From: Halalkalibacillus sediminis
GTDB taxonomy: Bacteria > Bacillota > Bacilli > Bacillales > Alkalibacillaceae
Direction: 5' to 3'
Assembly: GCF_002844535.1 (NCBI RefSeq)
Contig: NZ_PJNH01000003.1
Coordinates: forward strand, 469,128 to 533,127
DNA: 64,000 nucleotides
Shown: positions 29,414 through 38,892 of the stretch, one piece after another
Position numbering within the stretch: position 1 is the first letter of the stretch
Layout: the number at the start of each line of letters is the position of its first letter
Made by a program: the position numbers and the translations under genes
The notes under the pieces: generated by a model
What the model was told of the DNA's origin: nothing
The model's database searches: none
What the model saw: only the letters and a program-made list of their open reading frames with translations

Positions 29414-30304
29414 ATGAGCTGGCAAAAAGGTGATATCGTTTCTAGAAAGTCTTATGGGCATGATGTATTGTTTCGAGTTCGTTCTCTAACAAAGGACCAA
29501 GCAATTTTGATCGGAGAAGACTTTAGGTTAGAAGCGGATGCCCCATTCGATGATTTAGTAAAAGTGAAGGATGAGGACCGTGAGCGGTATCATCAAGAAA
29601 TGAAGAAAGAAGAAGATCTATCCTACCGGATGTTCCGTCAAGATTATTATTTACGTTCTTTTAGAAACCAGCAACAACCTTCTACCGCAGAAACTCAGGA
29701 AACAAAACAATTCCAACTATGTCCCAAAGTATTGCATATCGATGGCGATTCTTTGTTTTTGAAAAAATGCATACATCTTTATCAACGTCTTGGGCTGCAA
29801 GTTCATGGCATCCATTTGGAAGAGTCAGAAATACCTATGAAAGTGAACGCCCTCGTGCAAAAAATCCAACCGGATATCCTTGTGGTTACTGGACATGACT
29901 CTTATTCCAAGCAAAAAGGTGAACGGGAAAATATAAGGGCTTATCGTAATAGTAAATATTTTGTGGAATCAGTTCGAGAGGCCCGAAAAGTCATCCCGAG
30001 CTTAGATCAACTTGTTATTTTTGCTGGAGCCTGTCAATCCCACTTTGAATCGCTCATAAAAGCAGGTTCAAACTTTGCAAGCTCCCCTACAAGAATTAAT
30101 ATTCACGCATTAGACCCTGTTTATGTGGTTGCTAAAGTAGGATATACACCGTTTATGGATAAAGTAGATATTTATGATGTTATCAGTAAGACTGTGACAA
30201 AAGAAAAAGGAATCGGTGGGGTTGAAACAAGAGGACTCTTTCGAGTTGGATTACCATACGTCAAGTCCACTCCTATTACAAACGAAAAAGCACAAGAAGA
30301 ATAG
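29414..30304 (+). CDS. yabG: Sporulation-specific cysteine protease YabG
   Basis: Mother-cell protease that processes spore coat proteins late in sporulation. The 296-residue product matches the family length. Candidate catalytic residues are His161 in VVTGHDSYS and Cys207 in FAGACQSH, near the His172/Cys218 pair described for B. subtilis. AAGGGGGAGA precedes ATG 29414, chosen over an upstream frame extension that overlaps rsmA. No clear sigma-K promoter could be read. Confidence 0.92.
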   Translation: MSWQKGDIVSRKSYGHDVLFRVRSLTKDQAILIGEDFRLEADAPFDDLVKVKDEDRERYHQEMKKEEDLSYRMFRQDYYLRSFRNQQQPSTAETQETKQFQLCPKVLHIDGDSLFLKKCIHLYQRLGLQVHGIHLEESEIPMKVNALVQKIQPDILVVTGHDSYSKQKGERENIRAYRNSKYFVESVREARKVIPSLDQLVIFAGACQSHFESLIKAGSNFASSPTRINIHALDPVYVVAKVGYTPFMDKVDIYDVISKTVTKEKGIGGVETRGLFRVGLPYVKSTPITNEKAQEE

Positions 30305-30405
30305 TTTCACCTGCTAAAAATAGGCTTTCATTTCAACTTATTAGAAAACTGTGTATTAAAATACCATATCAGGGTAAATATATAGGGAGATTGCAGATAT
30401 TTATA

Positions 30406-30435
30406 TTGACATACTTTATCCGGTACTGTTACAAT
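30406..30435 (+). promoter_or_regulatory. veg promoter 1 (sigma-A)
   Basis: TTGACA, 18 nt, TACAAT. Confidence 0.75.
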
Positions 30436-30447
30436 GTAATATTTATT

Positions 30448-30476
30448 TTGACTATATGGCCAAAATGTGGTATAGT
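30448..30476 (+). promoter_or_regulatory. veg promoter 2 (sigma-A)
   Basis: TTGACT, 17 nt, TATAGT. Its start would fall just before GTGAGGTGG, as at the strong B. subtilis veg promoter; that locus also has tandem promoters. Confidence 0.78.
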
Positions 30477-30498
30477 ATTCTTAGTGAGGTGGAGTCTA

Positions 30499-30753
30499 TT
30501 GGGAAAAACACTAGCAGAAATTAAACAAGTTTTAGATGATCAAATTGGTGAACGTTTGACATTGAAAGCGAATGGTGGTCGTAGAAAGACAATTGAACGT
30601 TGCGGAATATTAGCAGAGACATATCCTTCCGTTTTTATTGTTGAACTAGATCAAGAAGAACATTCATTTGAACGAGTTTCATACAGTTATGCAGATGTTT
30701 TAACGGAGACAGTGGAAATTACCTTCACAGATCAAGTCACCAAGATGGCATAA
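30499..30753 (+). CDS. veg: Veg protein
   Basis: Small, highly expressed protein of 84 residues linked to biofilm matrix gene control in B. subtilis. The segment [20 protein letters not shown] is nearly invariant in the family. The start is a TTG at 30499 behind GAGGTGGA; a longer frame extends into the promoter and is not used. Two strong sigma-A promoters precede it and a terminator follows. Confidence 0.93.
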   Translation: MGKTLAEIKQVLDDQIGERLTLKANGGRRKTIERCGILAETYPSVFIVELDQEEHSFERVSYSYADVLTETVEITFTDQVTKMA

Positions 30754-30754
30754 C

Positions 30755-30781
30755 GCAGTATTTAGGTACTGCTTCTTTTTA
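30755..30781 (+). terminator. veg terminator
   Basis: GCAGTA-tttagg-TACTGC followed by TTCTTTTT. Confidence 0.85.
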
Positions 30782-30861
30782 TTCCATCCTTTACCACAAT
30801 TTTTAGGCTAAACATACATATACTATGGATGTCGTAAAATTGTATAAAGGAGTTGTGGTCA

Positions 30862-31035
30862 TTGAGTAGACGAAGAGGCGTCATGTCTGAGCAGTTGAAA
30901 GAAGAGATCGCAAAAGAACTAGGTTTTTACGACACGGTTCAAAAAGAAGGATGGGGAGGCATCAAATCACGTGATGCCGGTAATATGGTGAAACGTGCAG
31001 TTGAGATGGCTGAACAATCTTTCAGAAAAGGGTAG
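30862..31035 (+). CDS. sspF: Small acid-soluble spore protein SspF (alpha/beta type)
   Basis: DNA-binding spore protein of 57 residues. [20 protein letters not shown] and the [12 protein letters not shown] segment match the SspF family. The TTG at 30862 is preferred because AAAGGAG lies 9 nt upstream and the residues then align with MGRRRGVMS of B. subtilis. A clear sigma-G promoter could not be read, although CATACATATACTA lies at the right distance. Confidence 0.92.
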   Translation: MSRRRGVMSEQLKEEIAKELGFYDTVQKEGWGGIKSRDAGNMVKRAVEMAEQSFRKG

Positions 31036-31058
31036 ATCTTCGGATCTGCTCTTTTTTT
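31032..31058 (+). terminator. sspF terminator
   Basis: GTAGATC-ttcg-GATCTGC followed by TCTTTTTTT; the stem begins within the stop codon. Confidence 0.85.
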
Positions 31059-31083
31059 GTGCATTTCGACTATTCACTTACTT

Positions 31084-31527
31084 TTATTGATCTTCAATAA
31101 TTAACATATCAGTATCATCAAACTCCCAATCTTCTCCATAGGCGACTTCCCAATAGTAGCCATCAAGATCGGTAAAGTATCCGCCGTAACCACCCCAACC
31201 AGCCTTTTCTGGTTGTTTTTGGATGGTAGCACCAGCTAATTCTGCTTTATTTAAAATCTCATCCACATCTTCCATTGACTTTGCATTATACGCTAAAGTA
31301 ATTCCTGAAAATCCATTTGAGATGTCAGGTGGATGCTTTTCATTCACATCCTTAGCAAGTTCTTCTAACGGGTACAAAGCAATTCTTGTTCCATTATTTT
31401 TAAAGAAAATAATAGCGGGGTTTGATTCTGTCCCTCTAATTGAGGTATCAAAGCCAAGTTCCTTAAAGAAGTTATGAGATTTTACGATATCTTTTGTTCC
31501 AAGTGTAATTAGATTTAATCTGTTCAT
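31084..31527 (-). CDS. VOC family protein (glyoxalase/bleomycin-resistance fold)
   Basis: A 147-residue vicinal oxygen chelate protein with two beta-alpha-beta modules. The C-terminal module carries GGYGGYFTDLDGYYWEVAY, the characteristic last strand pair; Glu in YYWEVA is the usual metal ligand. The substrate cannot be inferred. It lies on the minus strand between sspF and ispE, where B. subtilis has no gene, next to a small membrane protein gene, so both look like an accessory insertion. Confidence 0.85.
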   Translation of the reverse strand: MNRLNLITLGTKDIVKSHNFFKELGFDTSIRGTESNPAIIFFKNNGTRIALYPLEELAKDVNEKHPPDISNGFSGITLAYNAKSMEDVDEILNKAELAGATIQKQPEKAGWGGYGGYFTDLDGYYWEVAYGEDWEFDDTDMLIIEDQ

Positions 31528-31574
31528 ATTTTTCCTCCTACAAACTTTAAGTACTTCACTTTCTTACTGAAAAG

Positions 31575-31880
31575 CTAATATGTTATTAAACCTATAATTA
31601 TTAGTACAAGCAGGAATGCTGCATTTGGAGCACTCAGTAATACCAACCCAATTATCCATTTCCTTTTATCATCGTTATCCATTTTGTTTTCTGAATGGTA
31701 ATTAGCTCTATTCCTGTCTCCACTTACAAAAGCCCCAGATAATAGTCCAGCAACCAGTAATGGTAACAAAGCACTAACACCAATTACTTTCAAAACCATA
31801 TCCCAATCACTTGTAACGAATCCATAAATGACTGCGCAGAGTGTATTTAATAGTCCTACTATTATTAATTTCAAATTCAA
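31575..31880 (-). CDS. Small membrane protein, DUF5316-like
   Basis: A 101-residue protein with membrane segments at about 3-23, 30-52 and 74-98. The middle loop SGAFVSGDRNRANYHSE, followed by a charged stretch, resembles DUF5316 proteins of Bacillaceae. The function is unknown. It lies 47 nt upstream of the VOC gene on the same strand and may be co-transcribed with it. AT-rich sequence flanks the pair. Confidence 0.6.
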   Translation of the reverse strand: MNLKLIIVGLLNTLCAVIYGFVTSDWDMVLKVIGVSALLPLLVAGLLSGAFVSGDRNRANYHSENKMDNDDKRKWIIGLVLLSAPNAAFLLVLIIIGLITY

Positions 31881-32095
31881 TTAATCTCCCCCATTTAATA
31901 ATGATCCAATCTCTAAATTTTGGGTTCCTTTATATAGGATTATAACATTCAATTTCCTTTTATGTGGTAATTTTTAGAATTTTACTATAGTAATGAAACG
32001 GATTCCTTGTGAGTTTATTTGGCTATTTCCCTCCTGCTCGCTGACAGCCATTATATGTTACAATCATTAAGACGATTTACTAAGTAGGTGAAAGA

Positions 32096-32944
32096 ATGAT
32101 TTATGAAAAAGCTCCAGCAAAAATAAATTTGACTTTAGATATATTACATAAACGAACTGACGGTTATCATGAGGTCGAAATGATTATGACGACAATTGAT
32201 CTATCGGACCGCTTATCCTTTGAAAAAAGAGGCGATCAGAAAATTTTAATTGAATCTGATAATCGTTTTGTTCCAAATGATAAAAGGAATTTGGTTTATC
32301 AAGCTGCTGATTTGATGATTAGAAAATACGAACTTTCCCAAGGTGTAACCATCCACATGGACAAGAATATTCCGGTAGCAGCAGGACTTGCAGGTGGAAG
32401 CAGTGATGCGGCTGCTACGTTACGTGGAGTCAATCGCTTGTTCGAACTTGGACTTACTTCTGGGGAATTGCAGGAATTAGGTGCAACTCTTGGTTCTGAT
32501 GTCCCTTTCTGTGTAACAGGTGGAACAGCGTTGGCAACGGGGCGAGGTGAAAAACTGAAACCTCTGCCTGCATTACCACCATGCTGGGTCGTGCTTGGTA
32601 AACCATCAGTCGGAGTTTCAACAAAAGAAGTGTACGGGAAAGTGAATTTTGAACAAATGAAACACCCACAAACCGAAGAAGCCATTCATGCCTTAGAACA
32701 ACAAGATTTCTATGAAGTGTGTGATCATCTAGAGAATGTTTTGGAGCCGATTACTGTTCGTATGCACGGAGAAATTTCCCGTATTAAAAGTCGCATGGAA
32801 CAAGCGGGGGGAGATGGAGTACTTATGAGCGGGAGTGGTCCTACTGTTTTCGCTTTATCTGCACACCAATCGAGAGCTGAAGGAATTTACAATAGCTTGA
32901 AAGGGTTCTGTTCAGAGGTATATATTGTACGAAACTTACGTTAA
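32096..32944 (+). CDS. ispE: 4-diphosphocytidyl-2-C-methyl-D-erythritol kinase
   Basis: GHMP kinase of the MEP isoprenoid pathway. The 282-residue product starts with YEKAPAKINLTLDI and has the ATP motif VAAGLAGGSSDAAA at about 94-107 and MSGSGPTVFAL near 243. GTAGGTGAAAG precedes the start. It lies just before purR, as in B. subtilis. Confidence 0.95.
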   Translation: MIYEKAPAKINLTLDILHKRTDGYHEVEMIMTTIDLSDRLSFEKRGDQKILIESDNRFVPNDKRNLVYQAADLMIRKYELSQGVTIHMDKNIPVAAGLAGGSSDAAATLRGVNRLFELGLTSGELQELGATLGSDVPFCVTGGTALATGRGEKLKPLPALPPCWVVLGKPSVGVSTKEVYGKVNFEQMKHPQTEEAIHALEQQDFYEVCDHLENVLEPITVRMHGEISRIKSRMEQAGGDGVLMSGSGPTVFALSAHQSRAEGIYNSLKGFCSEVYIVRNLR

Positions 32945-33009
32945 TGTATGGATTTTACCTAAATTTCATGGTATATTTAATCATATTATTCGGTTTTTGA
33001 GGTGAAGCA

Positions 33010-33828
33010 ATGAAACGTAGTGAAAGATTGGTCGGGATGACTAATTTCTTTTTAGAAAACCCACGCAAACTTTTTTCCCTACCTTATTTCGTTAAAACCT
33101 ATGATGCTGCTAAATCTTCGATCAGTGAGGATATTGATATCATAGACGATATGTTTCGAAAAATGGGTATAGGGCACTTGGATACTGTGTCTGGCGCTTC
33201 TGGAGGGGTTTATTATACTCCTGATTACAGTGAAAAAAATAGTAATGAAGCCATTGAAGAGATGATTTCCATTCTAGAGGACGAAAAGCGGGTCCTGCCA
33301 GGTGGATATGTATACATGAGTGATTTGTTAGGGGATCCGAAGTATGTCCGTTTGATCGGTAAAATATTCGCTTCAGCTTTCCAGGACGTACCCATCGATT
33401 ACATAGTTACAGTAGCGACTAAAGGAATTCCATTAGCCTACGCTGTTGCGGAAGTACTGAATGTTCCTGTGGTTATTATACGGAGAGATCCTAAAGTAAC
33501 AGAGGGTTCCACCGTAAGCATAAATTATGTGTCAGGTTCTTCTAGGAAGATTCAGACGATGGTTCTGGCTAAGAGAAGTATTCAAGAAGGTTCGAACGTA
33601 TTGATTGTTGATGACTTCATGAAAGCTGGTGGAACGATTCAAGGGATGACCAGTCTGATGCAGGAGTTCAATGTTACGGTAAGCGGAATCGGAGTCTTGG
33701 CAGAGGCTGAGGATGAAGATGAAGATAGAAAAATAGAAGACTATGTTTCTTTACTCAAATTTGTTGAGGTTGATGAAAGAACCAAACATATTCAAGTTAA
33801 AAAAGGAAACTACTTTAACAGCAAATAA
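33010..33828 (+). CDS. purR: Purine operon repressor PurR
   Basis: Represses purine biosynthesis genes and senses PRPP. The 272-residue product has an N-terminal winged helix (about 1-72) and a phosphoribosyltransferase-like domain with the PRPP motif VLIVDDFMKAGGT at about 197-209. GAGGTGAAGCA precedes the ATG. In B. subtilis yabJ (ridA) follows purR; here a terminator and then spoVG follow, and yabJ is missing. Confidence 0.95.
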   Translation: MKRSERLVGMTNFFLENPRKLFSLPYFVKTYDAAKSSISEDIDIIDDMFRKMGIGHLDTVSGASGGVYYTPDYSEKNSNEAIEEMISILEDEKRVLPGGYVYMSDLLGDPKYVRLIGKIFASAFQDVPIDYIVTVATKGIPLAYAVAEVLNVPVVIIRRDPKVTEGSTVSINYVSGSSRKIQTMVLAKRSIQEGSNVLIVDDFMKAGGTIQGMTSLMQEFNVTVSGIGVLAEAEDEDEDRKIEDYVSLLKFVEVDERTKHIQVKKGNYFNSK

Positions 33829-33838
33829 AACTTACATG

Positions 33839-33867
33839 CCAAAGGTCGCTGATCTTTGGTTTTTTTA
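33839..33867 (+). terminator. purR terminator
   Basis: CCAAAG-gtcgctgat-CTTTGG followed by seven T residues. Confidence 0.85.
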
Positions 33868-33890
33868 TATAATTTTTTTTCAAATAAAGA

Positions 33891-33917
33891 AGGATATTTT
33901 TGTAAGGTGTAGAAATT
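33891..33917 (+). promoter_or_regulatory. Sigma-H-type promoter of spoVG
   Basis: AGGATAT, 11 nt, GTAGAAATT. This fits RnAGGAwww-N11/12-RnnGAATww with one deviation in the -10. An AT-rich tract (TATATAATTTTTTTTC) lies just upstream, as at B. subtilis spoVG. It would give a leader of about 130 nt. Confidence 0.5.
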
Positions 33918-34055
33918 GTAATATAAGCCCTATTTTTTCATACCTTTATGGAATATTAAATTTTATTATATTGAGCGAAAGGTATGTAAAAATGCCAGCT
34001 AACTCCGATATTCTGAGTAAGCACAGTTTTTTTACTAAAAAGGTGGTGAGACATA

Positions 34056-34349
34056 ATGCAAGTAACTGATGTAAGATTACGCCGAGTAAACACGGAAGGA
34101 CGTATGCGTGCCATCGCATCGATCACTTTGGACGAGGAGTTTGTTGTCCATGACATTCGTGTTATTGATGGAAACAACGGATTATTTGTAGCAATGCCTA
34201 GTAAACGTACTCCGGATGGAGAGTTTAGAGACATTGCTCACCCAATTAATTCTGACACTCGTAGTAAACTCCAAGAGGCAGTCTTGGAAGAATACAATCG
34301 TGTCGGGGAAGAAGTTGAATATGAAGAAGCAGGTGCAGGTGCTTCATAA
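34056..34349 (+). CDS. spoVG: Septation/regulatory RNA-binding protein SpoVG
   Basis: A 97-residue protein, starting [10 protein letters not shown], that affects asymmetric septation, capsule and cortex genes and binds nucleic acids in several Firmicutes. The family core [18 protein letters not shown] is present. AAAGGTGGTGAG precedes the start. A sigma-H-like promoter is upstream, and a terminator with a 12-bp stem follows. AbrB, encoded at 22.6 kb, represses spoVG in B. subtilis. Confidence 0.95.
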   Translation: MQVTDVRLRRVNTEGRMRAIASITLDEEFVVHDIRVIDGNNGLFVAMPSKRTPDGEFRDIAHPINSDTRSKLQEAVLEEYNRVGEEVEYEEAGAGAS

Positions 34350-34364
34350 ACATTCAAATCCATA

Positions 34365-34400
34365 AGAAGTCTAATCTCAAATGATTAGACTTCTTTTTAT
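34365..34400 (+). terminator. spoVG terminator
   Basis: AGAAGTCTAAT and ATTAGACTTCT form a stem followed by TTTTA. Confidence 0.9.
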
Positions 34401-34918
34401 TTACCCGAAACAAAGGAAGGTAAACCTATTTTTTACATGTCTTTGATTAAATTTAATTTTGTTTTGTAGGATCTAATTGATGTCACCATAGAGTCTCTAT
34501 CTGAGGGAAAAATGTTCTGATGTCGGTGTTGACCACAGGACGTGACGAGTTTATCTATCTTGTAGTTGTCTCTATGAATTAATATCACTTATTGAAGACG
34601 AAGAACGAAAGACGGTGACGCCTGTGGAAATAGCGCGTACCTCAACTTTCCCAAACGACTATAGTCATTTGGAAAAGTTGAGTAGTACCTACTGTAAAGA
34701 AGACACTGCGATTGTTAACAGAGCAGATGTCGAACTTATGCCCTCGGGTGCAAGCATCCGCCTGAAAGAGATTCGCCAGAATCCACAATCAAATTTAACA
34801 GTCTTTTACATAAATTCAGAGTGCACAAAAATGTCAAAATGTGTTGCCTGCTCTTAAGTTGCAACCACGCTATTTTTAAGATATATTCATAGTGGATGAA
34901 TGTGTTGGAGGGAAAAAA
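34401..34918 (+). promoter_or_regulatory. glmU leader region with a 42-bp palindrome
   Basis: About 520 nt without a convincing gene. At 34641-34682 a near-perfect palindrome (arms CTCAACTTTcCCAAAcGACTAT and ATAGTCaTTTGGaAAAGTTGAG) is extended outward by GTAC/GTAC. AAATAGCG at 34628-34635 is complementary to CGCTATTT at 34869-34876, so the leader may fold on itself. A weak TTGACC-N17-TATCTA at 34528-34556 is a possible promoter. It does not match a riboswitch class I know. Confidence 0.5.
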
Positions 34919-36295
34919 ATGTCGAATAGATTCGCAGTTGTTTTAGCTGCAGGTAAAGGCACAAGAATGAAGTCTGATTTGTATAAAGTCCTTCATTCTG
35001 TATGTGATAAACCAATGGTTCAACACGTGGTTGACCAATTGAATGAGTTAAAACTCGATCAAATTATTACGATAGTAGGCCACGGGGCTGAAAAAGTGAA
35101 AGATCAACTAGGTGAACAGACTGAATACGCCCTTCAAGAAGAACAGCTTGGGACAGGCCATGCGGTACAAATGGCTGAGCCTTATATAGGTGGGCGTCAA
35201 GGTACAACTGTTGTTGTTTGCGGTGATACACCTATGCTCACTTCAAAGACGATTGATGAATTGATGAAGCATCATGAACAAGAAGATGCAAAGGTCACTG
35301 TATTGACCACTGAAATGGACGATCCATCTGGTTATGGTCGTGTGATCCGAAGTTCTGATCATTCGGTTGACCGCATTGTCGAGGATAAAGACGCATCTTC
35401 TGATGAGAAACAAGTGAAGGAAATCAACACTGGAACTTATTGCTTTGACAATGAGTTGTTATTTGATGCACTGAACAATGTTTCAAATGACAATGCACAA
35501 GGAGAATATTATTTACCTGATGTCCTTGAAATCGCTAAAAAACAAGGGGACAAAGTTAGTGCATACTCCACTCCTCGATCAGAAGAAACGATTGGTGTGA
35601 ACGACAGGGTTGCTTTAGCAAAAGCTGAAGTTCTTATGAAACGACGCACGAATGAACGTTTGATGAGAGAAGGAGTTACCATTGTTGACCCAGATAACAC
35701 TTATATCGGGACGGATGTGAAAGTTGGCACAGATACAGTGATTCAACCTGGCTGTGTCATTCAAGGAGATACACAAATCGGTTCAAATGTAGAAATAGGG
35801 CCTCATACCGAGATCAAAGATTCAGCTATCGGGGATGGAACGCACATTAAACAAAGTGTGGTAACAGATAGTCGAGTCGGGAAAGATGTTTCTATTGGGC
35901 CTTTCGCTCATATCAGACCAGCTAGTGATATTCATGATCAAGTCAAAATCGGCAACTTCGTCGAAATAAAGAAAACTTCTATGGCTAAAAATAGCAAAGC
36001 GTCTCACCTTTCTTATTTAGGCGATGCCGAAATTGGAAAAGATGTGAATGTCGGTTGTGGTTCAATTACCGTAAACTACGACGGGAAAGAGAAGCACAAA
36101 ACGATTATAGAAGACGGAGCTTTTATTGGTTGTAATTCTAATCTAGTAGCTCCTGTAAAAATTGAAAAAGGTGCATATGTTGCAGCAGGGTCCACGATTA
36201 CGAAGGACGTACCTGAGAAATCACTGTCCATTGCAAGATCCAGACAAGAGAATAAAGAAGGCTACTTAGAGCGTTTAAACAAAAGTAAAAAATAA
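34919..36295 (+). CDS. glmU: Bifunctional UDP-GlcNAc pyrophosphorylase / GlcN-1-P acetyltransferase
   Basis: Makes UDP-GlcNAc for peptidoglycan and teichoic acids (gcaD in B. subtilis). The 458-residue product has the uridylyltransferase motif LAAGKGTRM (9-17) and a C-terminal left-handed beta helix of hexapeptide repeats (about 255-440). GGAGGG lies 7 nt before ATG 34919, chosen over an upstream GTG. It is followed 19 nt later by prs, the standard pair. Confidence 0.96.
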   Translation: MSNRFAVVLAAGKGTRMKSDLYKVLHSVCDKPMVQHVVDQLNELKLDQIITIVGHGAEKVKDQLGEQTEYALQEEQLGTGHAVQMAEPYIGGRQGTTVVVCGDTPMLTSKTIDELMKHHEQEDAKVTVLTTEMDDPSGYGRVIRSSDHSVDRIVEDKDASSDEKQVKEINTGTYCFDNELLFDALNNVSNDNAQGEYYLPDVLEIAKKQGDKVSAYSTPRSEETIGVNDRVALAKAEVLMKRRTNERLMREGVTIVDPDNTYIGTDVKVGTDTVIQPGCVIQGDTQIGSNVEIGPHTEIKDSAIGDGTHIKQSVVTDSRVGKDVSIGPFAHIRPASDIHDQVKIGNFVEIKKTSMAKNSKASHLSYLGDAEIGKDVNVGCGSITVNYDGKEKHKTIIEDGAFIGCNSNLVAPVKIEKGAYVAAGSTITKDVPEKSLSIARSRQENKEGYLERLNKSKK

Positions 36296-36314
36296 TGATG
36301 GAGGCTCCCTTATT

Positions 36315-37268
36315 ATGACTAATCAATATCAAGACCCATATTTGAAAGTGTTTTCATTGAATTCCAATCCAGCATTAGCTGAAGAGATTGCCGACTCAAT
36401 TGGAGTGGAGTTAGGAAAATCTTCCGTCAATCGTTTCAAGGATGGAGAAGTACAAATTAATATTGAAGAAAGTGTACGTGGGTGTGAAGTATTTGTCGTG
36501 CAATCGACATCTGCTCCCGTAAACGAACACCTTATGGAATTGTTGATCATGATTGACGCTTTGAAGCGCGCATCAGCTAGATCAATTAACATTGTCATGC
36601 CTTATTACGGGTACGCTCGTCAGGATCGTAAGGCAAGATCAAGAGAGCCGATTACTGCAAAGTTAGTAGCTGACCTTTTAGAAACTGCAGGTGCAGATCG
36701 AGTGATTACATTAGATCTACATGCTGCCCAAATCCAAGGGTTCTTCAATATACCAATCGATCACTTGGTAGGGGTTCCAATTCTAAGTGAATACTTTGAA
36801 AATAAAGGGTTAGAAGATATTGTCGTAGTATCACCTGATCATGGTGGAGTTACTCGAGCGCGTCTACTAGCAGATCGACTAAAAGCACCGATTGCGATCA
36901 TTGATAAACGTCGACCGCAAGCGAACGTTGCAGAAGTTATGAATATCGTTGGTAATATTGAAGGCAAGACGGCTATATTAATCGACGATATCATTGATAC
37001 AGCAGGGACGATTACATTAGCTGCTAATGCGATGGAAGAAAACGGAGCTAAAGAAGTTTACGCTTGCTGTACTCACCCTGTACTATCAGGGCCAGCACTA
37101 GAGCGTATAGAGAATTCAGTGCTGAAAGAAGTAATTGTAACGAATACGATCCCACTAGCAGAAGGGTTAGAATCAGATAAAATCAAGCCTTTATCTGTAG
37201 GGGAGTTAATCGGTGAATCGATTAAACGTGTACATGAACATCGCTCAATCAGTACGCTTTTCAACTAG
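36315..37268 (+). CDS. prs: Ribose-phosphate pyrophosphokinase
   Basis: Makes PRPP from ribose 5-phosphate and ATP, feeding purine, pyrimidine, histidine and NAD synthesis. The 317-residue product has the catalytic flexible loop [15 protein letters not shown] near 98 and the PRPP-binding motif [12 protein letters not shown] at about 221-232. GGAGGCTCCC precedes the start. Its product is the effector sensed by the nearby PurR. Confidence 0.97.
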   Translation: MTNQYQDPYLKVFSLNSNPALAEEIADSIGVELGKSSVNRFKDGEVQINIEESVRGCEVFVVQSTSAPVNEHLMELLIMIDALKRASARSINIVMPYYGYARQDRKARSREPITAKLVADLLETAGADRVITLDLHAAQIQGFFNIPIDHLVGVPILSEYFENKGLEDIVVVSPDHGGVTRARLLADRLKAPIAIIDKRRPQANVAEVMNIVGNIEGKTAILIDDIIDTAGTITLAANAMEENGAKEVYACCTHPVLSGPALERIENSVLKEVIVTNTIPLAEGLESDKIKPLSVGELIGESIKRVHEHRSISTLFN

Positions 37269-37270
37269 AG

Positions 37271-37300
37271 TTGTACAAAAAGCGTTTAAAAAGGTATAAT
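37271..37300 (+). promoter_or_regulatory. Sigma-A promoter of ctc
   Basis: TTGTAC, 18 nt, TATAAT, beginning 2 nt after the prs stop. No sigma-B pattern (GTTTAA-N12/14-GGGTAT) with correct spacing is present. Confidence 0.6.
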
Positions 37301-37350
37301 AAAAGGAAATTAAATTAAGTAGAATTATTGAAATGCGGAGGTATAAAGAG

Positions 37351-38013
37351 ATGACAGCAACAATTAATGCAAAAGCAAGAAATGATATGAGAGGTTCTAA
37401 TACAAAGAAAATTAGAAAAGAAGGTCTTATTCCAGCTGTAGTATACGGCAAGGAGAAAGAGCCTGTGACTATTTCTTTAGATAGTGTTGAACTTATTAAA
37501 AAGGTTCGTGAAGAAGGTAAAAACGCTGTATTTTCATTAGATATCGAAGGCGGTCAAACATTGGATGTCATGCTTTATGACTATCAATCAGATGTCATCA
37601 AAGACGAATTGATCCACGCTGACTTTTATCAAGTCGATATGTCTTCTGAAGTTGATGTTGAAGTATATATCAACGTTGAAGGCGAATCTATGGGTGAAAA
37701 AGATGGCGGTGTAAGACAGCAAACAATGCACCAAATCAATGTTCGTGCGACTCCTAATAACATTCCAGAAGAAATCACTGTTGAAGTTTCTGAACTTGAA
37801 ATTGGTGACAGTGTGACTGTTGGAGATTTAAATGTAACTGGTAAATACGAAATCATGGATGATGAAGAATCAACAATCATCACAATCCTACCACCACAAC
37901 AAGAAGACATTCCAGAAGCTGGTGAAGAAGGATTAGCAGATGACGAACAAGCGGAACCAGAAGTCATTGGAGAAAAATCTGATGATGAAGAAGATAACAA
38001 AGAAGAAAAGTAA
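37351..38013 (+). CDS. ctc: Ribosomal protein bL25, Ctc type
   Basis: General stress form of bL25 that binds 5S rRNA in the 50S subunit. The 220-residue product has the N-terminal L25 domain (about 1-92), the TL5 C-terminal beta domain (about 98-185) and an unusually long acidic tail of Glu/Asp residues. ATG 37351 is chosen because GGAGG lies 9 nt upstream. The acidic tail fits a halophilic host. Confidence 0.93.
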   Translation: MTATINAKARNDMRGSNTKKIRKEGLIPAVVYGKEKEPVTISLDSVELIKKVREEGKNAVFSLDIEGGQTLDVMLYDYQSDVIKDELIHADFYQVDMSSEVDVEVYINVEGESMGEKDGGVRQQTMHQINVRATPNNIPEEITVEVSELEIGDSVTVGDLNVTGKYEIMDDEESTIITILPPQQEDIPEAGEEGLADDEQAEPEVIGEKSDDEEDNKEEK

Positions 38014-38046
38014 GATAGTTTTTAAAATATAATTTATCAAGATAGG

Positions 38047-38092
38047 CAGATCGAAGTCCATTAACTACTAATTGGCTTCGGTCTGTTTTATT
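38047..38092 (+). terminator. ctc terminator
   Basis: CAGATCGAAGtC and GGCTTCGGTCTG form a stem with a 14-nt loop, followed by TTTTATT. Confidence 0.7.
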
Positions 38093-38133
38093 GTCAGGAA
38101 TAAAGAACCCTGGCAAAGTTAATAGTTTTTTTT

Positions 38134-38229
38134 ATACTTTAAGAATGTTTAACTTTGTTAAAGGGCTAAAGTATGTGAAAAACAAAGGCTTTCGCCATTA
38201 GGACTTGGCGATAAGCCAAGTTTTTCTCA
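38134..38229 (+). repeat. Cloverleaf-like 95-bp repeat, copy 4
   Basis: Almost identical to copy 1: ATACTTTAAGAATGTTTAAC, GTTAAAGGGCTAAAGTAT, GGC-tttc-GCC and CTTGGC-gataa-GCCAAGTTTTT. It lies in the ctc-pth spacer, downstream of the ctc terminator. Confidence 0.85.
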
Positions 38230-38331
38230 ATGAATTTAAGGGAATGATATAGTGAATTCAACGATAGAAACTATTTGATCGAATGATTATCAGCTTTAAA
38301 TACATATACATTGATAAAGGAGTCTATTGAG

Positions 38332-38892
38332 ATGAAGTGCATCGTCGGTTTAGGTAATCCAGGACTGAAATATAAGAAGACAAGACATAATATCGGTTTT
38401 CAAGTGATCGATGAACTTGCTGCGAAGCAAAAATGGAAATTTCAAAAAGGTAAATTTGAGTCTCATTATATTTACGAACGTTTGAATGGGGAACAAATTC
38501 TTTTGTTAAAACCTCAGACATTCATGAATTTATCAGGTAAAGCAATCAAGCAAGCAGCAGATTTTTATCAAATAGAGCCGCAAGATATTTTAGTTATTTA
38601 TGATGACTTGGATTTACCGACAGGTAAGATCCGCTTACGTCAAAAAGGCGGTCACGGTGGTCATAATGGCATCAGAAGTACGATTGATCAGATAGGTACA
38701 AAAGAGTTCAATCGGTTACGCTTCGGCATAGGACGTCCTAAAGAGAACCTTGAAGTCACTCATTATGTATTAGGTAAGTTTTCAAAAGAAGAATTGAAAG
38801 ACGTCCAACCTTCTGTACAACGTGCAGTTGAAGCTTGTGAGGAATGGACCGAACAACCTTTTCTTGAAGTGATGAATCACTTCAATCAATGA
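38332..38892 (+). CDS. pth: Peptidyl-tRNA hydrolase
   Basis: Releases tRNA from peptidyl-tRNA that drops off ribosomes (spoVC in B. subtilis). The 186-residue product has CIVGLGNPG, catalytic His19 in TRHNIGF, and VIYDDLDLPTGKIRLR. AAAGGAG lies 10 nt before ATG 38332; the upstream in-frame ATG has no site. It lies between ctc and fin as in B. subtilis. Confidence 0.96.
   Translation: MKCIVGLGNPGLKYKKTRHNIGFQVIDELAAKQKWKFQKGKFESHYIYERLNGEQILLLKPQTFMNLSGKAIKQAADFYQIEPQDILVIYDDLDLPTGKIRLRQKGGHGGHNGIRSTIDQIGTKEFNRLRFGIGRPKENLEVTHYVLGKFSKEELKDVQPSVQRAVEACEEWTEQPFLEVMNHFNQ

Noticed and set aside
34615..34857. 80-residue frame in the glmU leader
   Set aside because: GTG start without a ribosome site, runs through the 42-bp palindrome, and has no recognisable family.
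34560..34918. T-box or known riboswitch before glmU
   Set aside because: No T-box sequence, no specifier loop and no terminator/antiterminator pair; other classes I know do not fit.
37282..37300. Sigma-B promoter of ctc (GTTTAA is present)
   Set aside because: The following GGTAT is only about 3 nt away; spacing excludes sigma-B.
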